A DNA stretch of 27,327 bases from Pseudomonadota bacterium (lineage in GTDB: Bacteria > Pseudomonadota > Alphaproteobacteria > Micavibrionales > UBA2020). Below are positions 16,587 through 23,854 of the stretch, in pieces (the first letter of the stretch is position 1; each line of letters starts with the position of its first letter). The position numbers were made by a program, and so were the translations under genes. The notes below the pieces were generated by a model, which was not told where the DNA came from, made no database searches, and worked only from the letters and a program-made list of their open reading frames with translations. The DNA is taken from positions 1 to 27,327 of the forward strand of contig JAEXMB010000074.1 in assembly GCA_023444705.1 (NCBI GenBank), given 5' to 3'.

Positions 16587-17197
16587 GCCTCGCCATCGTC
16601 GTCATCGGCCTCGGTATCATCGTCGGCAACGTCATCGACGACATCATCATCCTCGGCTTCCTCGACAGCCACCTTGGCGCCGCGGCCAATCGCCGTGCCG
16701 CTGCGGCGGCTTGAGGTCTGGTAGGCCATCGCCGCGTGTTCGGGGCAATAGGGCGTGCCGGCACGGATGGTCAGACCGCAGAAGCTGAAATCGGCATCCT
16801 TGGGGTCGCCGATGGGCCATTTGCACATGCGCTCGGTCAGGTCGATCAGCGCAACACCGCCGCCGATCTTGGGGGCTGCGCTTTCAAGTTTCTTGAGTTC
16901 CTCTGCCTCGCGCGAAGGAGGCTGCACTTTTGCCGAGGCCGCGGGCGTTGCCGCTTTCTTGGCCGGAGCCGCCGCCTTGGGGCTTGCGGCCTTCACGGTC
17001 TTGGGGGCGGCGTCTTTTTTAGGCGGTGCGGGTTTTTTGATCGGGCTTGGACGTCCCGACAGGCCCATGCGGTGCGCCTTGCCGATGACGGCGTTACGGG
17101 TCACGCCTTTGCCGAGCGTCTTGGCGATCTCCGCCGCGCTCTTGCCTTCTTTCCACATCTTCTTGAGTGTGTTGATCCGTTCGTCTGTCCAGCTCAT
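16577..17197 (-). CDS. gcrA: Cell-cycle regulator GcrA
   Basis: 206 aa. The N-terminal DNA-binding domain (1-45) begins MSWTDERINTLKKMWKEGKS and contains TRNAVIGKAHRMGLSG, diagnostic of GcrA. A long Lys/Ala/Pro-rich linker (about 50-95) leads to the sigma-70-binding domain (115-160) with CKWPIGDP, FCG and PYCPEHAAMAYQ. The end (177-206) is strongly acidic, almost all Asp, Glu, Val and Ala, and longer than I expect for the family. In Caulobacter GcrA recruits sigma-70 RNA polymerase to promoters carrying GANTC methylated by CcrM, driving cell-cycle and division genes. The predicted promoter upstream contains such a site. The Shine-Dalgarno is weak. A membrane-protein gene follows on the same strand. 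Confidence 0.96.
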   Translation of the reverse strand: MSWTDERINTLKKMWKEGKSAAEIAKTLGKGVTRNAVIGKAHRMGLSGRPSPIKKPAPPKKDAAPKTVKAASPKAAAPAKKAATPAASAKVQPPSREAEELKKLESAAPKIGGGVALIDLTERMCKWPIGDPKDADFSFCGLTIRAGTPYCPEHAAMAYQTSSRRSGTAIGRGAKVAVEEAEDDDVVDDVADDDTEADDDDGEAVA

Positions 17198-17240
17198 CGC
17201 ATTTCCATTTTCATATTATTCAGGCGCGTGGCGCTTTGTG

Positions 17241-17268
17241 AATATAGCACCGATTCGCGCGATGCCAA
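17241..17268 (-). promoter_or_regulatory. Predicted gcrA promoter with a GANTC methylation site in the spacer
   Basis: On the minus strand TTGGCA (17263-17268, five of six -35 bases), a 16-bp spacer and TATATT (17241-17246, five of six -10 bases) lie 44 bp before the gcrA ATG. The spacer holds GAATC (plus-strand GATTC, 17252-17256), the CcrM target. Placement of GANTC within the promoter core is what GcrA-dependent promoters show, so gcrA may sense methylation state or regulate itself. Confidence 0.62.
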
Positions 17269-17305
17269 TGCCCTAAGGCAGGCATGATATGGGGCAAAAA
17301 TGCGT

Positions 17306-17328
17306 AAAAATCAGGGGCCTTTGGGCCC
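17306..17328 (-). terminator. Possible terminator at the end of the ankyrin gene
   Basis: On the minus strand GGGCC CAAA GGCCC forms a short strong stem inside the last codons, followed by CTGA (containing the stop) and TTTTT, then another T run nine bases later. The stem is only 5 bp, so efficiency is uncertain. It would insulate gcrA, which has its own promoter. Confidence 0.42.
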
Positions 17329-18051
17329 GCCTGCCTGTTGCGCCGCCTGCGGGGCGATTTTGCGCGCCTGCACGGTGAAGGCGCGGTCGCGCGTGGGGTG
17401 ATTGGCGATCTCAAACACCTGCGCCACATTGGCACGGTTGCCCACGGTCAAAATCCAGCGGCTGGCAGCCTTGTGATCGTCAAAGACCGCCACATCGCCA
17501 CTGTCCGACAGAATATATCCTTGCGGATCGGTGGCGAAGCTCGCCTTGCCGCCTGCATCGTAGGTGGTTGGCGTTTTTGGCGCGTCATAGCTGCGCGCGG
17601 TATGCGCGGATGCATCGCTGCGGCGCTGTTGCTGCGCCCGCCGCGCGGTATCGCCCGCACGCATCGCTTCCTCGTACGCACGGCGCGCGCGGCGTGCCTG
17701 TGCATGGCTGATGGGCTCGTCGTCGACAGACGTGCGCGACCAGCCGCGCAGGCGTGCGAGCATCAGGCAACTGGTGCCGCGATGATCGACGGCATGGATG
17801 TCAGCGCCTTGCTGCATCAGCAGATTGGCGATTTCAAGATTGCGGTGTTCGATGGCCAGATGCAGCGCTGTCTTGCCGCTCGCACCATCGCGCCAGCGCA
17901 CGGCGTCGGGATAATGCGCCAACACCAGCATGACGTCGGCGATGTTGTTGGTTTTGCACGCCGTGCCGAGCATCAGCGACGGTTCGTCGCGCAATTGCGC
18001 GCGGCGGTATTCGCTGAGCAGATTGAACATTTGCGACAGGCGGTCGTGCAT
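17311..18051 (-). CDS. Ankyrin-repeat protein of unknown function
   Basis: 246 aa, cytoplasmic by appearance. Residues 26-105 carry two to three ankyrin repeats. The clearest is GKTALHLAIEHRNLEIANLL followed by MQQGADIHAVD (59-89), with flanking degenerate copies (LMLGTACKTNNIADVMLVL; RGTSCLMLARLRGW). An Arg/Ala-rich helical stretch follows (115-150), then a C-terminal region of about 80 residues (GKASFATDPQGYILSDSGDV..., VAVFDDHKAASRWILTV) that I do not recognise. Ankyrin repeats mediate protein binding, so it is probably an adaptor. It occupies the place where recO often follows era in related genomes. The ATG at 18051 has only a distant AGGAA upstream, but a promoter is predicted nearby. 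The gene itself shows no sign of transfer. Confidence 0.75.
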   Translation of the reverse strand: MHDRLSQMFNLLSEYRRAQLRDEPSLMLGTACKTNNIADVMLVLAHYPDAVRWRDGASGKTALHLAIEHRNLEIANLLMQQGADIHAVDHRGTSCLMLARLRGWSRTSVDDEPISHAQARRARRAYEEAMRAGDTARRAQQQRRSDASAHTARSYDAPKTPTTYDAGGKASFATDPQGYILSDSGDVAVFDDHKAASRWILTVGNRANVAQVFEIANHPTRDRAFTVQARKIAPQAAQQAGGPKGP

Positions 18052-18097
18052 GGCTTTGCGGTGTTCCTGACACGAAGGGCGATAAAACGAGACCCCC

Positions 18098-18126
18098 AGC
18101 CTAACCGCAGGTAATAGTTATGTCAA
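18098..18126 (-). promoter_or_regulatory. Candidate promoter of the ankyrin gene
   Basis: On the minus strand a perfect TTGACA (18121-18126), a 17-bp spacer and TAGGCT (18098-18103, three of six -10 bases) lie about 47 bp before the start codon, in the AT-rich gap after era. The -10 is weak by E. coli standards, though alphaproteobacterial -10 boxes are less conserved. Confidence 0.4.
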
Positions 18127-18141
18127 CTTATGCATATTTGA

Positions 18142-18164
18142 TTGATTTTAAACGTTAAAATCAA
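18142..18164. repeat. Perfect AT-rich inverted repeat across the era stop codon
   Basis: Arms TTGATTTTAA and TTAAAATCAA (10 bp each) are separated by ACG. The era TAA (18148-18150) is inside the left arm. There is no T run on the era strand. It could be an RNA 3'-end hairpin or a protein-binding site upstream of the ankyrin-gene promoter at 18098-18126. Confidence 0.6.
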
Positions 18165-19056
18165 GACCCCAGTCGCGGTAACGCGCCGGATCGTCGCCCC
18201 AGTTGTCGCGCACCTTGACGAACAGGCTCAGGTGGATGCGCCGCCCCGTAATGGCCTCAAGCTCGCTGCGCGCACGCGCACCGATGGATTTGATGCGCGC
18301 CCCGCCCTTGCCCAGCACGATGGCCTTTTGCGTGTCGCGGCGCACGTAGATGGTCTGGCTGATCTTGGCCGAACCGTCGTCGAATTCTTCCCACTTCTCG
18401 CTTTCGACCGTGCTGTCATAGGGCAGTTCGTCGCCAAGCTGCAGAAACAGCTGCTCGCGCGTGATTTCCGCCGCCAGCATGCGCATGGGCATGTCGGTGA
18501 TCTGGTCTTCGCCAAACATCCACGGGCCCTGCGGCATGCGCGCGGCAAGGTCGGCGCGCAACCGGTCCACCCCATCCCCCTTGAGCGCGGAGATCATGTA
18601 GATATCGCTGAAGCTGCCCATGTCGTTGAGCTGTGCCGTCAGCGCCAGCAACTTGTCTTTTTCGATCATGTCGATCTTGTTCAGCACCAGCGCCACGGTA
18701 CGCTTGGTCTCGTTGAGCTTGTCGATGATGGCGCGGCTTTCATCATTAATGCGCCCCTTGCCCACGTCGACCAGCAGCAAGACCGCATCGCCATCGCGCG
18801 CGCCCTGCCATGCGGCGTTGACCATCGCGCGGTCCAGCCTGCGCTTGGGCGCGAAGATGCCGGGTGTGTCCATCAAAATGATCTGCGCGTTGCCTTCGGT
18901 CAGAATACCCATGACGCGCGTGCGCGTGGTCTGCACCTTAGGGCTGACGATCGTGATCTTGCTGCCCACCAGGCGGTTGACGAGTGTGGATTTGCCCGCA
19001 TTGGGTGCGCCGATGATGCCGACCATGCCGCAGCGTGTCTGTTGGGGTTCGCTCAT
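18148..19056 (-). CDS. era: GTPase Era
   Basis: 302 aa. GTP-binding motifs are G1 GAPNAGKS (16-23), G3 DTPG (63-66) and G4 NKID (126-129), with SALKGDGVD as G5. A KH RNA-binding domain fills the C-terminus, with VLGKGGARIKSIGARARSEL (from about 248) holding the GxxG loop. Era binds the 3' end of 16S rRNA and assists late 30S assembly, linking it to cell division. Its ATG overlaps the rnc stop by four bases (ATGA), so the rRNA-processing enzyme and the assembly factor are translationally coupled, a conserved pair. It is the last gene of the rpoZ-to-era block. recO is not found after it. Confidence 0.98.
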   Translation of the reverse strand: MSEPQQTRCGMVGIIGAPNAGKSTLVNRLVGSKITIVSPKVQTTRTRVMGILTEGNAQIILMDTPGIFAPKRRLDRAMVNAAWQGARDGDAVLLLVDVGKGRINDESRAIIDKLNETKRTVALVLNKIDMIEKDKLLALTAQLNDMGSFSDIYMISALKGDGVDRLRADLAARMPQGPWMFGEDQITDMPMRMLAAEITREQLFLQLGDELPYDSTVESEKWEEFDDGSAKISQTIYVRRDTQKAIVLGKGGARIKSIGARARSELEAITGRRIHLSLFVKVRDNWGDDPARYRDWGLDFNV

Positions 19057-19736
19057 GCCTGTTTCTCCGTGCCATGCAGCGCCGCAAGCAACAGGCGCGC
19101 GGCTTCTTTTTCGGCAAGGCGCTTGTTGGCGGCACTGGCCTCGACGGGGGTGGCGCCCGCAACGCTGACACGCACCGTGAACTGCGGTGCGTGGTCGGGG
19201 CCGGACTGGCCCACGGTTTCATAGCGCGGCAACGCCATGCCGCGCGCCTGCACCCATTCCTGCAACGCTGTCTTGGGATCTTCGGGCGGGGCAAGGTCAG
19301 CTTCCAGCAACGGTGTCCAGTAAGCCGCAATCACGGCAGAGGCCGCAAGGTAGCCGCCATCCAGAAAGATCGCGCCGATCACCGCCTCGACCGCGTCGGC
19401 CAGCATCGCCTCGCGCGTGCCGAGTTTTTTCTCGGCCGCGGACAGGCGCAGGTGGCTTGCGATATCAAGGTCAGCGGCGATGCGCACCAGTGCCGCCTGC
19501 TGCACCAGTGCTGTCAGGCGCTTGGCCAGCGCCCCTTCGGCTTCTTTGGGATAGCGGCGATACAGCAGGTCGGCCACGGCAAGACCCAGCACGCGGTCGC
19601 CGATGAATTCAAGGCGCTCGTTATTCTCGCCGGCCTGCGCGCTATCGGCCACGGCGCTTGAATGCGTCAGCGCGCGGTGCAAAAGCGTGGCATCGGTAAA
19701 GCTATAGCCAAACAGGCTTGAGAGATCAGAAGCCAT
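19053..19736 (-). CDS. rnc: Ribonuclease III
   Basis: 227 aa. The signature NNERLEFIGDRVLGLAVAD (38-56) contains catalytic E43 and D47. ADAVEAVIGAIFLDGGY provides the other acidic pair (D114, E117). The double-stranded RNA-binding domain occupies about 153-225 (DPKTALQEWVQARG; ANKRLAEKEAARLLL). It cleaves double-stranded RNA in the rRNA precursor and in structured mRNAs and sRNA duplexes. The start lies 11 bases inside lepB, and the end overlaps era by four bases, giving strong translational coupling on both sides. Confidence 0.98.
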   Translation of the reverse strand: MASDLSSLFGYSFTDATLLHRALTHSSAVADSAQAGENNERLEFIGDRVLGLAVADLLYRRYPKEAEGALAKRLTALVQQAALVRIAADLDIASHLRLSAAEKKLGTREAMLADAVEAVIGAIFLDGGYLAASAVIAAYWTPLLEADLAPPEDPKTALQEWVQARGMALPRYETVGQSGPDHAPQFTVRVSVAGATPVEASAANKRLAEKEAARLLLAALHGTEKQA

Positions 19737-20577
19737 TGACGCCCCTGAAGATGCGGTTGTAGCGCACGGCCTTGGGCCCCTCGACCAGCCAGCAGCCGAT
19801 TTTTTTCAGGCCCGCCAGCGCGCCGGTGTATTCGCACTTGTCACCCAAACCTTCGGTCGAGAAAAAGATGAACCCGGCGCGGCCGATCAGGTTTTTTGCC
19901 GGCACGAAACCGACCTGGTCCTGAATGCGGCTGTCAAGCGAACTGTCGCGGTTGTCGCCCATCGCAAAGTAATGCCCGGGCGGCACGGTGAAGATTTCGG
20001 TGTTGTCGTTCACCTCGTCGTCGGAGATTTCATAGATGTAATGCTTGCGGCCGGGCTTGCCGTCTTCGCCGGGCAGGGTTTCGATATATTTCTGGTAGAC
20101 GTTGATGGCGTTGCCCTCGGACATATCCTCCGCCCCCACGTATTCACGCGTCACCGGCTTACCGTTGATATAAAGCAAGCCGCCGCGCACCTGGATGGTG
20201 TCGCCCGGGATGCCGATGATGCGCTTGATGTAGTCGATGTGGATGCGCTTGGGCTGGCGGAACACCGCAACGTCGCCGCGCGTCACAACCTTTTCAAACA
20301 CGCGTCCGTCGATGGGCACGATGTCGAGCGGGAAGGAATAGGTGCTGTAGCCGTAGGAGTATTTTTCAACGAACAGGTAATCGCCCACCAGCAACGTCGG
20401 AAACATCGAACCCGAGGGGATGTTAAACGGCTCGAACAAAAACGAGCGGATGGTCAGCGCGATCACCGCCGCAACGGCCATTGCCTTGAACAGGTCGAAC
20501 ACGTCGTCATGATCGCGTTCGTCGCGCGCGCGCGGTGCATTGGTGGTTTGTGTATCGTTCATCGCTGATGTATCCAT
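19726..20577 (-). CDS. lepB: Signal peptidase I
   Basis: 283 aa from the ATG at 20577. A second ATG at 20562 would shorten it by five residues, and neither has a clear Shine-Dalgarno. One N-terminal membrane segment (about 30-48) anchors it in the inner membrane. The catalytic Ser57 is in NIPSGSMFPTL, the general base Lys118 in DYIKRIIGIPGD, and box E is MGDNRDSSLDSR. It removes signal peptides from secreted proteins at the periplasmic face, such as the exported thioredoxin and nuclease-like protein of this window. It lies between acpS (18 bp gap) and rnc (11-base overlap), the usual alphaproteobacterial order. Confidence 0.97.
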   Translation of the reverse strand: MDTSAMNDTQTTNAPRARDERDHDDVFDLFKAMAVAAVIALTIRSFLFEPFNIPSGSMFPTLLVGDYLFVEKYSYGYSTYSFPLDIVPIDGRVFEKVVTRGDVAVFRQPKRIHIDYIKRIIGIPGDTIQVRGGLLYINGKPVTREYVGAEDMSEGNAINVYQKYIETLPGEDGKPGRKHYIYEISDDEVNDNTEIFTVPPGHYFAMGDNRDSSLDSRIQDQVGFVPAKNLIGRAGFIFFSTEGLGDKCEYTGALAGLKKIGCWLVEGPKAVRYNRIFRGVNGF

Positions 20578-20595
20578 GTTGTCATTCAGATGCGG

Positions 20596-21027
20596 TCAAT
20601 GGCTGGCAGCGGCGGCGGAAATCACCACGAAGGCCAGCGCCATGCCGCCGTCGTCGCTGAGGCTGAGGTCGATGCGGGCAGTGGCGCCCGCGGGCGTCAT
20701 CTCGCGCAGGCGGCGCGCAGCGCCCCCTGCCAGCAGTATAGAGGGCTTTCCGGCGCTGTCATTGCCGATAATGATGTCGCGCAGGTAAATATCGCCGCGA
20801 ATGCCAAGCCCCAGCGCCTTGGCGCAGGCCTCTTTGGCGGCCCAGCGCTTGGCATAACCGCCCGCGCGCAGCCTTTCGGCGTGTTCGGGCGCGCCTGCGG
20901 CGCGGCTTTCGACATAGTCGCGCTCGCTGTCGGCAAAACAACGCGCGACGAAGCGCGCGCCATGTTCGCGCAAGGTGCCTTCGATGCGGCTGACGGGAAT
21001 AAGGTCGCTGCCGATGCCGAGAATCAT
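20596..21027 (-). CDS. acpS: Holo-[acyl-carrier-protein] synthase
   Basis: 143 aa from the ATG at 21027, which has AAAGGA upstream and overlaps the DUF2062 stop (ATGA). A much longer open frame to 21240 is only the shadow of that gene. MILGIGSDL (metal-binding D8) and KRWAAKEACAKALG (E66) are the two family motifs. It transfers 4'-phosphopantetheine from CoA to the serine of acyl carrier protein, activating fatty-acid synthesis. In many alphaproteobacteria pdxJ precedes acpS; here it is the DUF2062 gene instead. Confidence 0.96.
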   Translation of the reverse strand: MILGIGSDLIPVSRIEGTLREHGARFVARCFADSERDYVESRAAGAPEHAERLRAGGYAKRWAAKEACAKALGLGIRGDIYLRDIIIGNDSAGKPSILLAGGAARRLREMTPAGATARIDLSLSDDGGMALAFVVISAAAASH

Positions 21028-21557
21028 GACGCCGTCCTTTGCGCGCGGCGCGCGCGGCGCTCGTTCTGGCGGCGGCGCACAATCAGAAACAGCAGGCCGT
21101 AGCAGACCAGCCACACCAGCACCGCAATCGGCAGACTGCCAAGCGTCATCGGCCACAGCAGGCCGGCGGGATTGTGCAACAGGTCGGCCAGGCGCAGGTT
21201 TTCGACGTTGGCGGCGGCGGCGCGGTGCGACAGCATCCACTGGCCCAATTCATAGCTGCCCACCCAGATGAAGGGGAACGTCCACGGGTTGCCGCCGATG
21301 ACCGAGCCGATAATCATCGACACCGGCGCGGCGCGCATGACAAGGCACAGCACAAAGCCGATCACGATATGCAGACCTAAAAACGGCGTCATCGACACCG
21401 CCATGCCGTTGGCAAACCCTGCCGCAATCTGATACGGCGTACCCGGCATGCGGCCCACGCGGTGGCGGTAGTATTTCATCAGGCGCTTGACCGGCATGCG
21501 TGCGCCCTTGCGGCGCGGCGCGGTGAACAGGCGCAGGATGTCGGTGATATCTTTCAT
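21024..21557 (-). CDS. DUF2062 integral membrane protein
   Basis: 177 aa from the ATG at 21557. The start overlaps the rsh stop as TGATG, which fixes it. A basic N-terminus (RRKGARMPVKRLMKYYRHR) is followed by GFANGMAVSMTPFLGLH (47-63), the hallmark of DUF2062, then IGGNPWTFPFIWVGSYELG. There are three or four membrane helices (about 51-74, 75-100, 133-158) and an Arg-rich tail. The function is unknown. The location between rsh and acpS is conserved in several alphaproteobacterial orders, suggesting an envelope or growth-related role. Coupling by overlapping stop and start codons on both sides makes its dose follow rsh and acpS. Confidence 0.9.
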   Translation of the reverse strand: MKDITDILRLFTAPRRKGARMPVKRLMKYYRHRVGRMPGTPYQIAAGFANGMAVSMTPFLGLHIVIGFVLCLVMRAAPVSMIIGSVIGGNPWTFPFIWVGSYELGQWMLSHRAAAANVENLRLADLLHNPAGLLWPMTLGSLPIAVLVWLVCYGLLFLIVRRRQNERRARRAQRTAS

Positions 21558-23725
21558 CAGCGGCTGCGCGCGCGGTTGACCGCGCTGATCTCCGGCGTGC
21601 CGCGCAGGCTTGCGATGATGTCGTTGAGGTGCTTGTTGTCGCGCACGTAAACGTCGATGATCATGTCCCAGAAATCCATCGCGCGGTGGGTGATCTTGAG
21701 GTTGGTGATGTTGCCGCCGTTCTTGCCGATGACGGTCGACAGCGACGCCAGCGCCCCCGGCTTGTTGGAAATGGTAATCATCAGGCGGCCGACATGGGCT
21801 TCGGGCGTGTCCTCGCCTTCCTCCCACGATACTTCCAGCCAGCGTTCGGGCGTATCGGCAAAGCTTTCCAGCGTTTCGCAGTCGATGGTGTGGATGGTCA
21901 CGCCCTTGCCGGTGGTGACGATGCCGACGATGCGATCCCCCGGCAGCGGGTGGCAACAGCGTGCATAGTGCAACGCCATGCCGGGAATCAGCCCCTTGAT
22001 CGGCATGGGCGCGGATTTGCCCTTCTGGTGCGTTTTCTTTTCGGGCACGACCAGCAGGCTTGGGTCGGCGACCTGCGGCTCCTTGGGCTTTTCGCCCGGA
22101 TAGATCGCATAAAAAACGTCACGCGCGGTGATATGGCCCGAGCCGATGCCGGTATAAAGATCCTCTGCGTTCTCGCTCTTGAACTGGCGGCAGATGTCCT
22201 GCGTGACGTTCTTGTCGAGTAGTTCGTAGCCTTCCTGCTTAAGCACCTTTTGCAGCATGCCACGGCCAAGGTTCATGTACTGGTCGCGCTGTTGCTGGCG
22301 CACGAAGCGGCGGATGCGCGCCTTAGCCTTGCCGGTGACGACAAAGCGCTCCCACTGGGGGCTGGGCGTCTGGTTCTTGGCGGTGGTGATTTCCACCTGG
22401 TCGCCGTTATGCAGCGCGGTCGACAGCGGCGTGATGCGGCCGTTGACCTTGGCGCCCACGGTCTTGTCGCCGAGCTGGCTATGCACGGCATAGGCAAAGT
22501 CGACAGGCGTGGCACCGCGCGGCAGCGCGATCAGGTCGCCGTTGGGCGTAAAGCAGAAAACCTGATCCTGAAACAGTTCAAGCTTGGTGTTCTCAAGAAA
22601 TTCCTCGGGCTTTTGCGCCTGATCGACGATGTCCATCAACTCGCGCAGCCAGCGCATCTGCTTGCCGGTCTGCGCGTCATGGCGCGCGGTGCCGTCCTTG
22701 TAAATCCAGTGCGCGGCGACCCCGAGTTCGGCTTCCTCGTGCATGTCGTTGGTGCGGATCTGCACCTCGATGCGGTGGTTTTCGGGGCCGATCACCGTGG
22801 TGTGCAGCGAGCGGTAGCCGTTAGGCTTGGGCAGGGAGATGTAATCCTTAAAGCGCCCCGGCACGGTGGGATAAAGGCTGTGGATGATGCCAAGCGCGTG
22901 ATAGCACTCCGCCACGTCGTTGACGAAGATGCGAAACGCCATGATGTCCGACAGCTGTTCGAACGCGATGTTCTTGCGCTGCATTTTCTTCCAGATCGAA
23001 TAGCGCGTTTTCTCGCGCCCCCTGACCTCGGCGTGCAGGCCCGCTTCCTCGAGCTTTTTCTTCAGCTCGGCGATGATGCGCGCGACAACAGCCTCGCCCC
23101 CTTCGGCGCGCAGGAAGTTCAGGCGCGTGGTGATGCTGTCGCGCGCCTCGGGGTTGAGGATGCCAAAGGCGATGTCCTCAAGCTCCTCCTTGATTTTATG
23201 CACGCCGATGCGCTCGGCCAGCGGCACATAGATCTCGATGGTTTCCATCGCGATGCGGCGCTGTTTTTCCGGCTTGACGTGGGTGAGCGTGCGCATGTTG
23301 TGCAGGCGGTCGGCCAGCTTGACCAGCAACACGCGGATGTCTTCGGACATCGCCAAAATCAGCTTGCGGAAGTTTTCCGCCTGTTTTTCCTGCGCCGACT
23401 GGAATTTGATCTGGCTGAGCTTGGTGACGCCGTCGACGAGCTTTTCAACCTCGGTGCCGAAAAGCTTTTTGATGTCCTCGAGCGTGGCGTCGGTATCCTC
23501 GACCGTGTCGTGCAGCAGCGCGGTGCAGATCGACGCCGCATCCATCTTGAGCCCGGTCAGGATGCCCGCGACCTCCAGCGGATGGGAGAAGTACGGATCG
23601 CCCGAGGCGCGCATCTGGCTGCCGTGCGCCTTCATCGCAAAGACGTAGGCGCGGTTGACCATGTCCTCGTCGACCTGGGGGTCGTAGGCCTTGATCATAT
23701 CGACGAGTTCGTACTGGCGGATCAT
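21557..23725 (-). CDS. rsh: Bifunctional (p)ppGpp synthetase/hydrolase (Rsh, RelA/SpoT)
   Basis: 722 aa. The HD hydrolase domain is intact: H48 in YFSHPLEVAG, HDTVED (72-77), VKLADRLHNMRTL (135-147). The synthetase domain is also intact: PGRFKDYISLPKPNGYRSLH (from 289; RFKD is the bifunctional form) and EVQIRT (320-325). A TGS domain (about 385-445, VFCFTPNGDLIALPRGATP) and a C-terminal ACT domain (about 645-720) complete the long-Rsh layout. It makes (p)ppGpp on amino-acid starvation and degrades it otherwise; alphaproteobacteria generally have this single enzyme. The ATG at 23725 matches the conserved MIRQYELV start although the Shine-Dalgarno is poor. It follows rpoZ, whose omega product forms part of a (p)ppGpp site on RNA polymerase, with a terminator hairpin between. 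Confidence 0.97.
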   Translation of the reverse strand: MIRQYELVDMIKAYDPQVDEDMVNRAYVFAMKAHGSQMRASGDPYFSHPLEVAGILTGLKMDAASICTALLHDTVEDTDATLEDIKKLFGTEVEKLVDGVTKLSQIKFQSAQEKQAENFRKLILAMSEDIRVLLVKLADRLHNMRTLTHVKPEKQRRIAMETIEIYVPLAERIGVHKIKEELEDIAFGILNPEARDSITTRLNFLRAEGGEAVVARIIAELKKKLEEAGLHAEVRGREKTRYSIWKKMQRKNIAFEQLSDIMAFRIFVNDVAECYHALGIIHSLYPTVPGRFKDYISLPKPNGYRSLHTTVIGPENHRIEVQIRTNDMHEEAELGVAAHWIYKDGTARHDAQTGKQMRWLRELMDIVDQAQKPEEFLENTKLELFQDQVFCFTPNGDLIALPRGATPVDFAYAVHSQLGDKTVGAKVNGRITPLSTALHNGDQVEITTAKNQTPSPQWERFVVTGKAKARIRRFVRQQQRDQYMNLGRGMLQKVLKQEGYELLDKNVTQDICRQFKSENAEDLYTGIGSGHITARDVFYAIYPGEKPKEPQVADPSLLVVPEKKTHQKGKSAPMPIKGLIPGMALHYARCCHPLPGDRIVGIVTTGKGVTIHTIDCETLESFADTPERWLEVSWEEGEDTPEAHVGRLMITISNKPGALASLSTVIGKNGGNITNLKITHRAMDFWDMIIDVYVRDNKHLNDIIASLRGTPEISAVNRARSR

Positions 23726-23772
23726 CCTGCGGTCACATCACGTTCTATCAAGCGGCTGGCATCACCGGGCCG

Positions 23773-23817
23773 TAAAAAGCAAAAACCGCCCGATCATTGT
23801 AATGATAGGCGGTTTTG
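23773..23817 (-). terminator. Terminator or attenuator between rpoZ and rsh
   Basis: Outer stem AAAACCGCC / GGCGGTTTT and inner stem ATCATT / AATGAT (loop GT) make one long hairpin with a small bulge. On the minus strand it is followed by TTTTTGCTTTTT. It starts 38 bp after the rpoZ stop. No good promoter is visible in the 48 bp before rsh, so rsh probably depends on read-through. Confidence 0.8.
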
Positions 23818-23854
23818 GCATGGTTTGGTAGGGCTGTTATCACCCGCGCGACGA

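Noticed and set aside
21028..21240. Long N-terminal extension of acpS
   Set aside because: The extension is the out-of-frame reading of the DUF2062 gene. The ATG at 21027 has a Shine-Dalgarno and begins the conserved MILGIGSD.
21558..21956. N-terminal extension of the DUF2062 frame into rsh
   Set aside because: It is the shifted reading of the rsh ACT domain. The TGATG junction at 21557 defines the true start.
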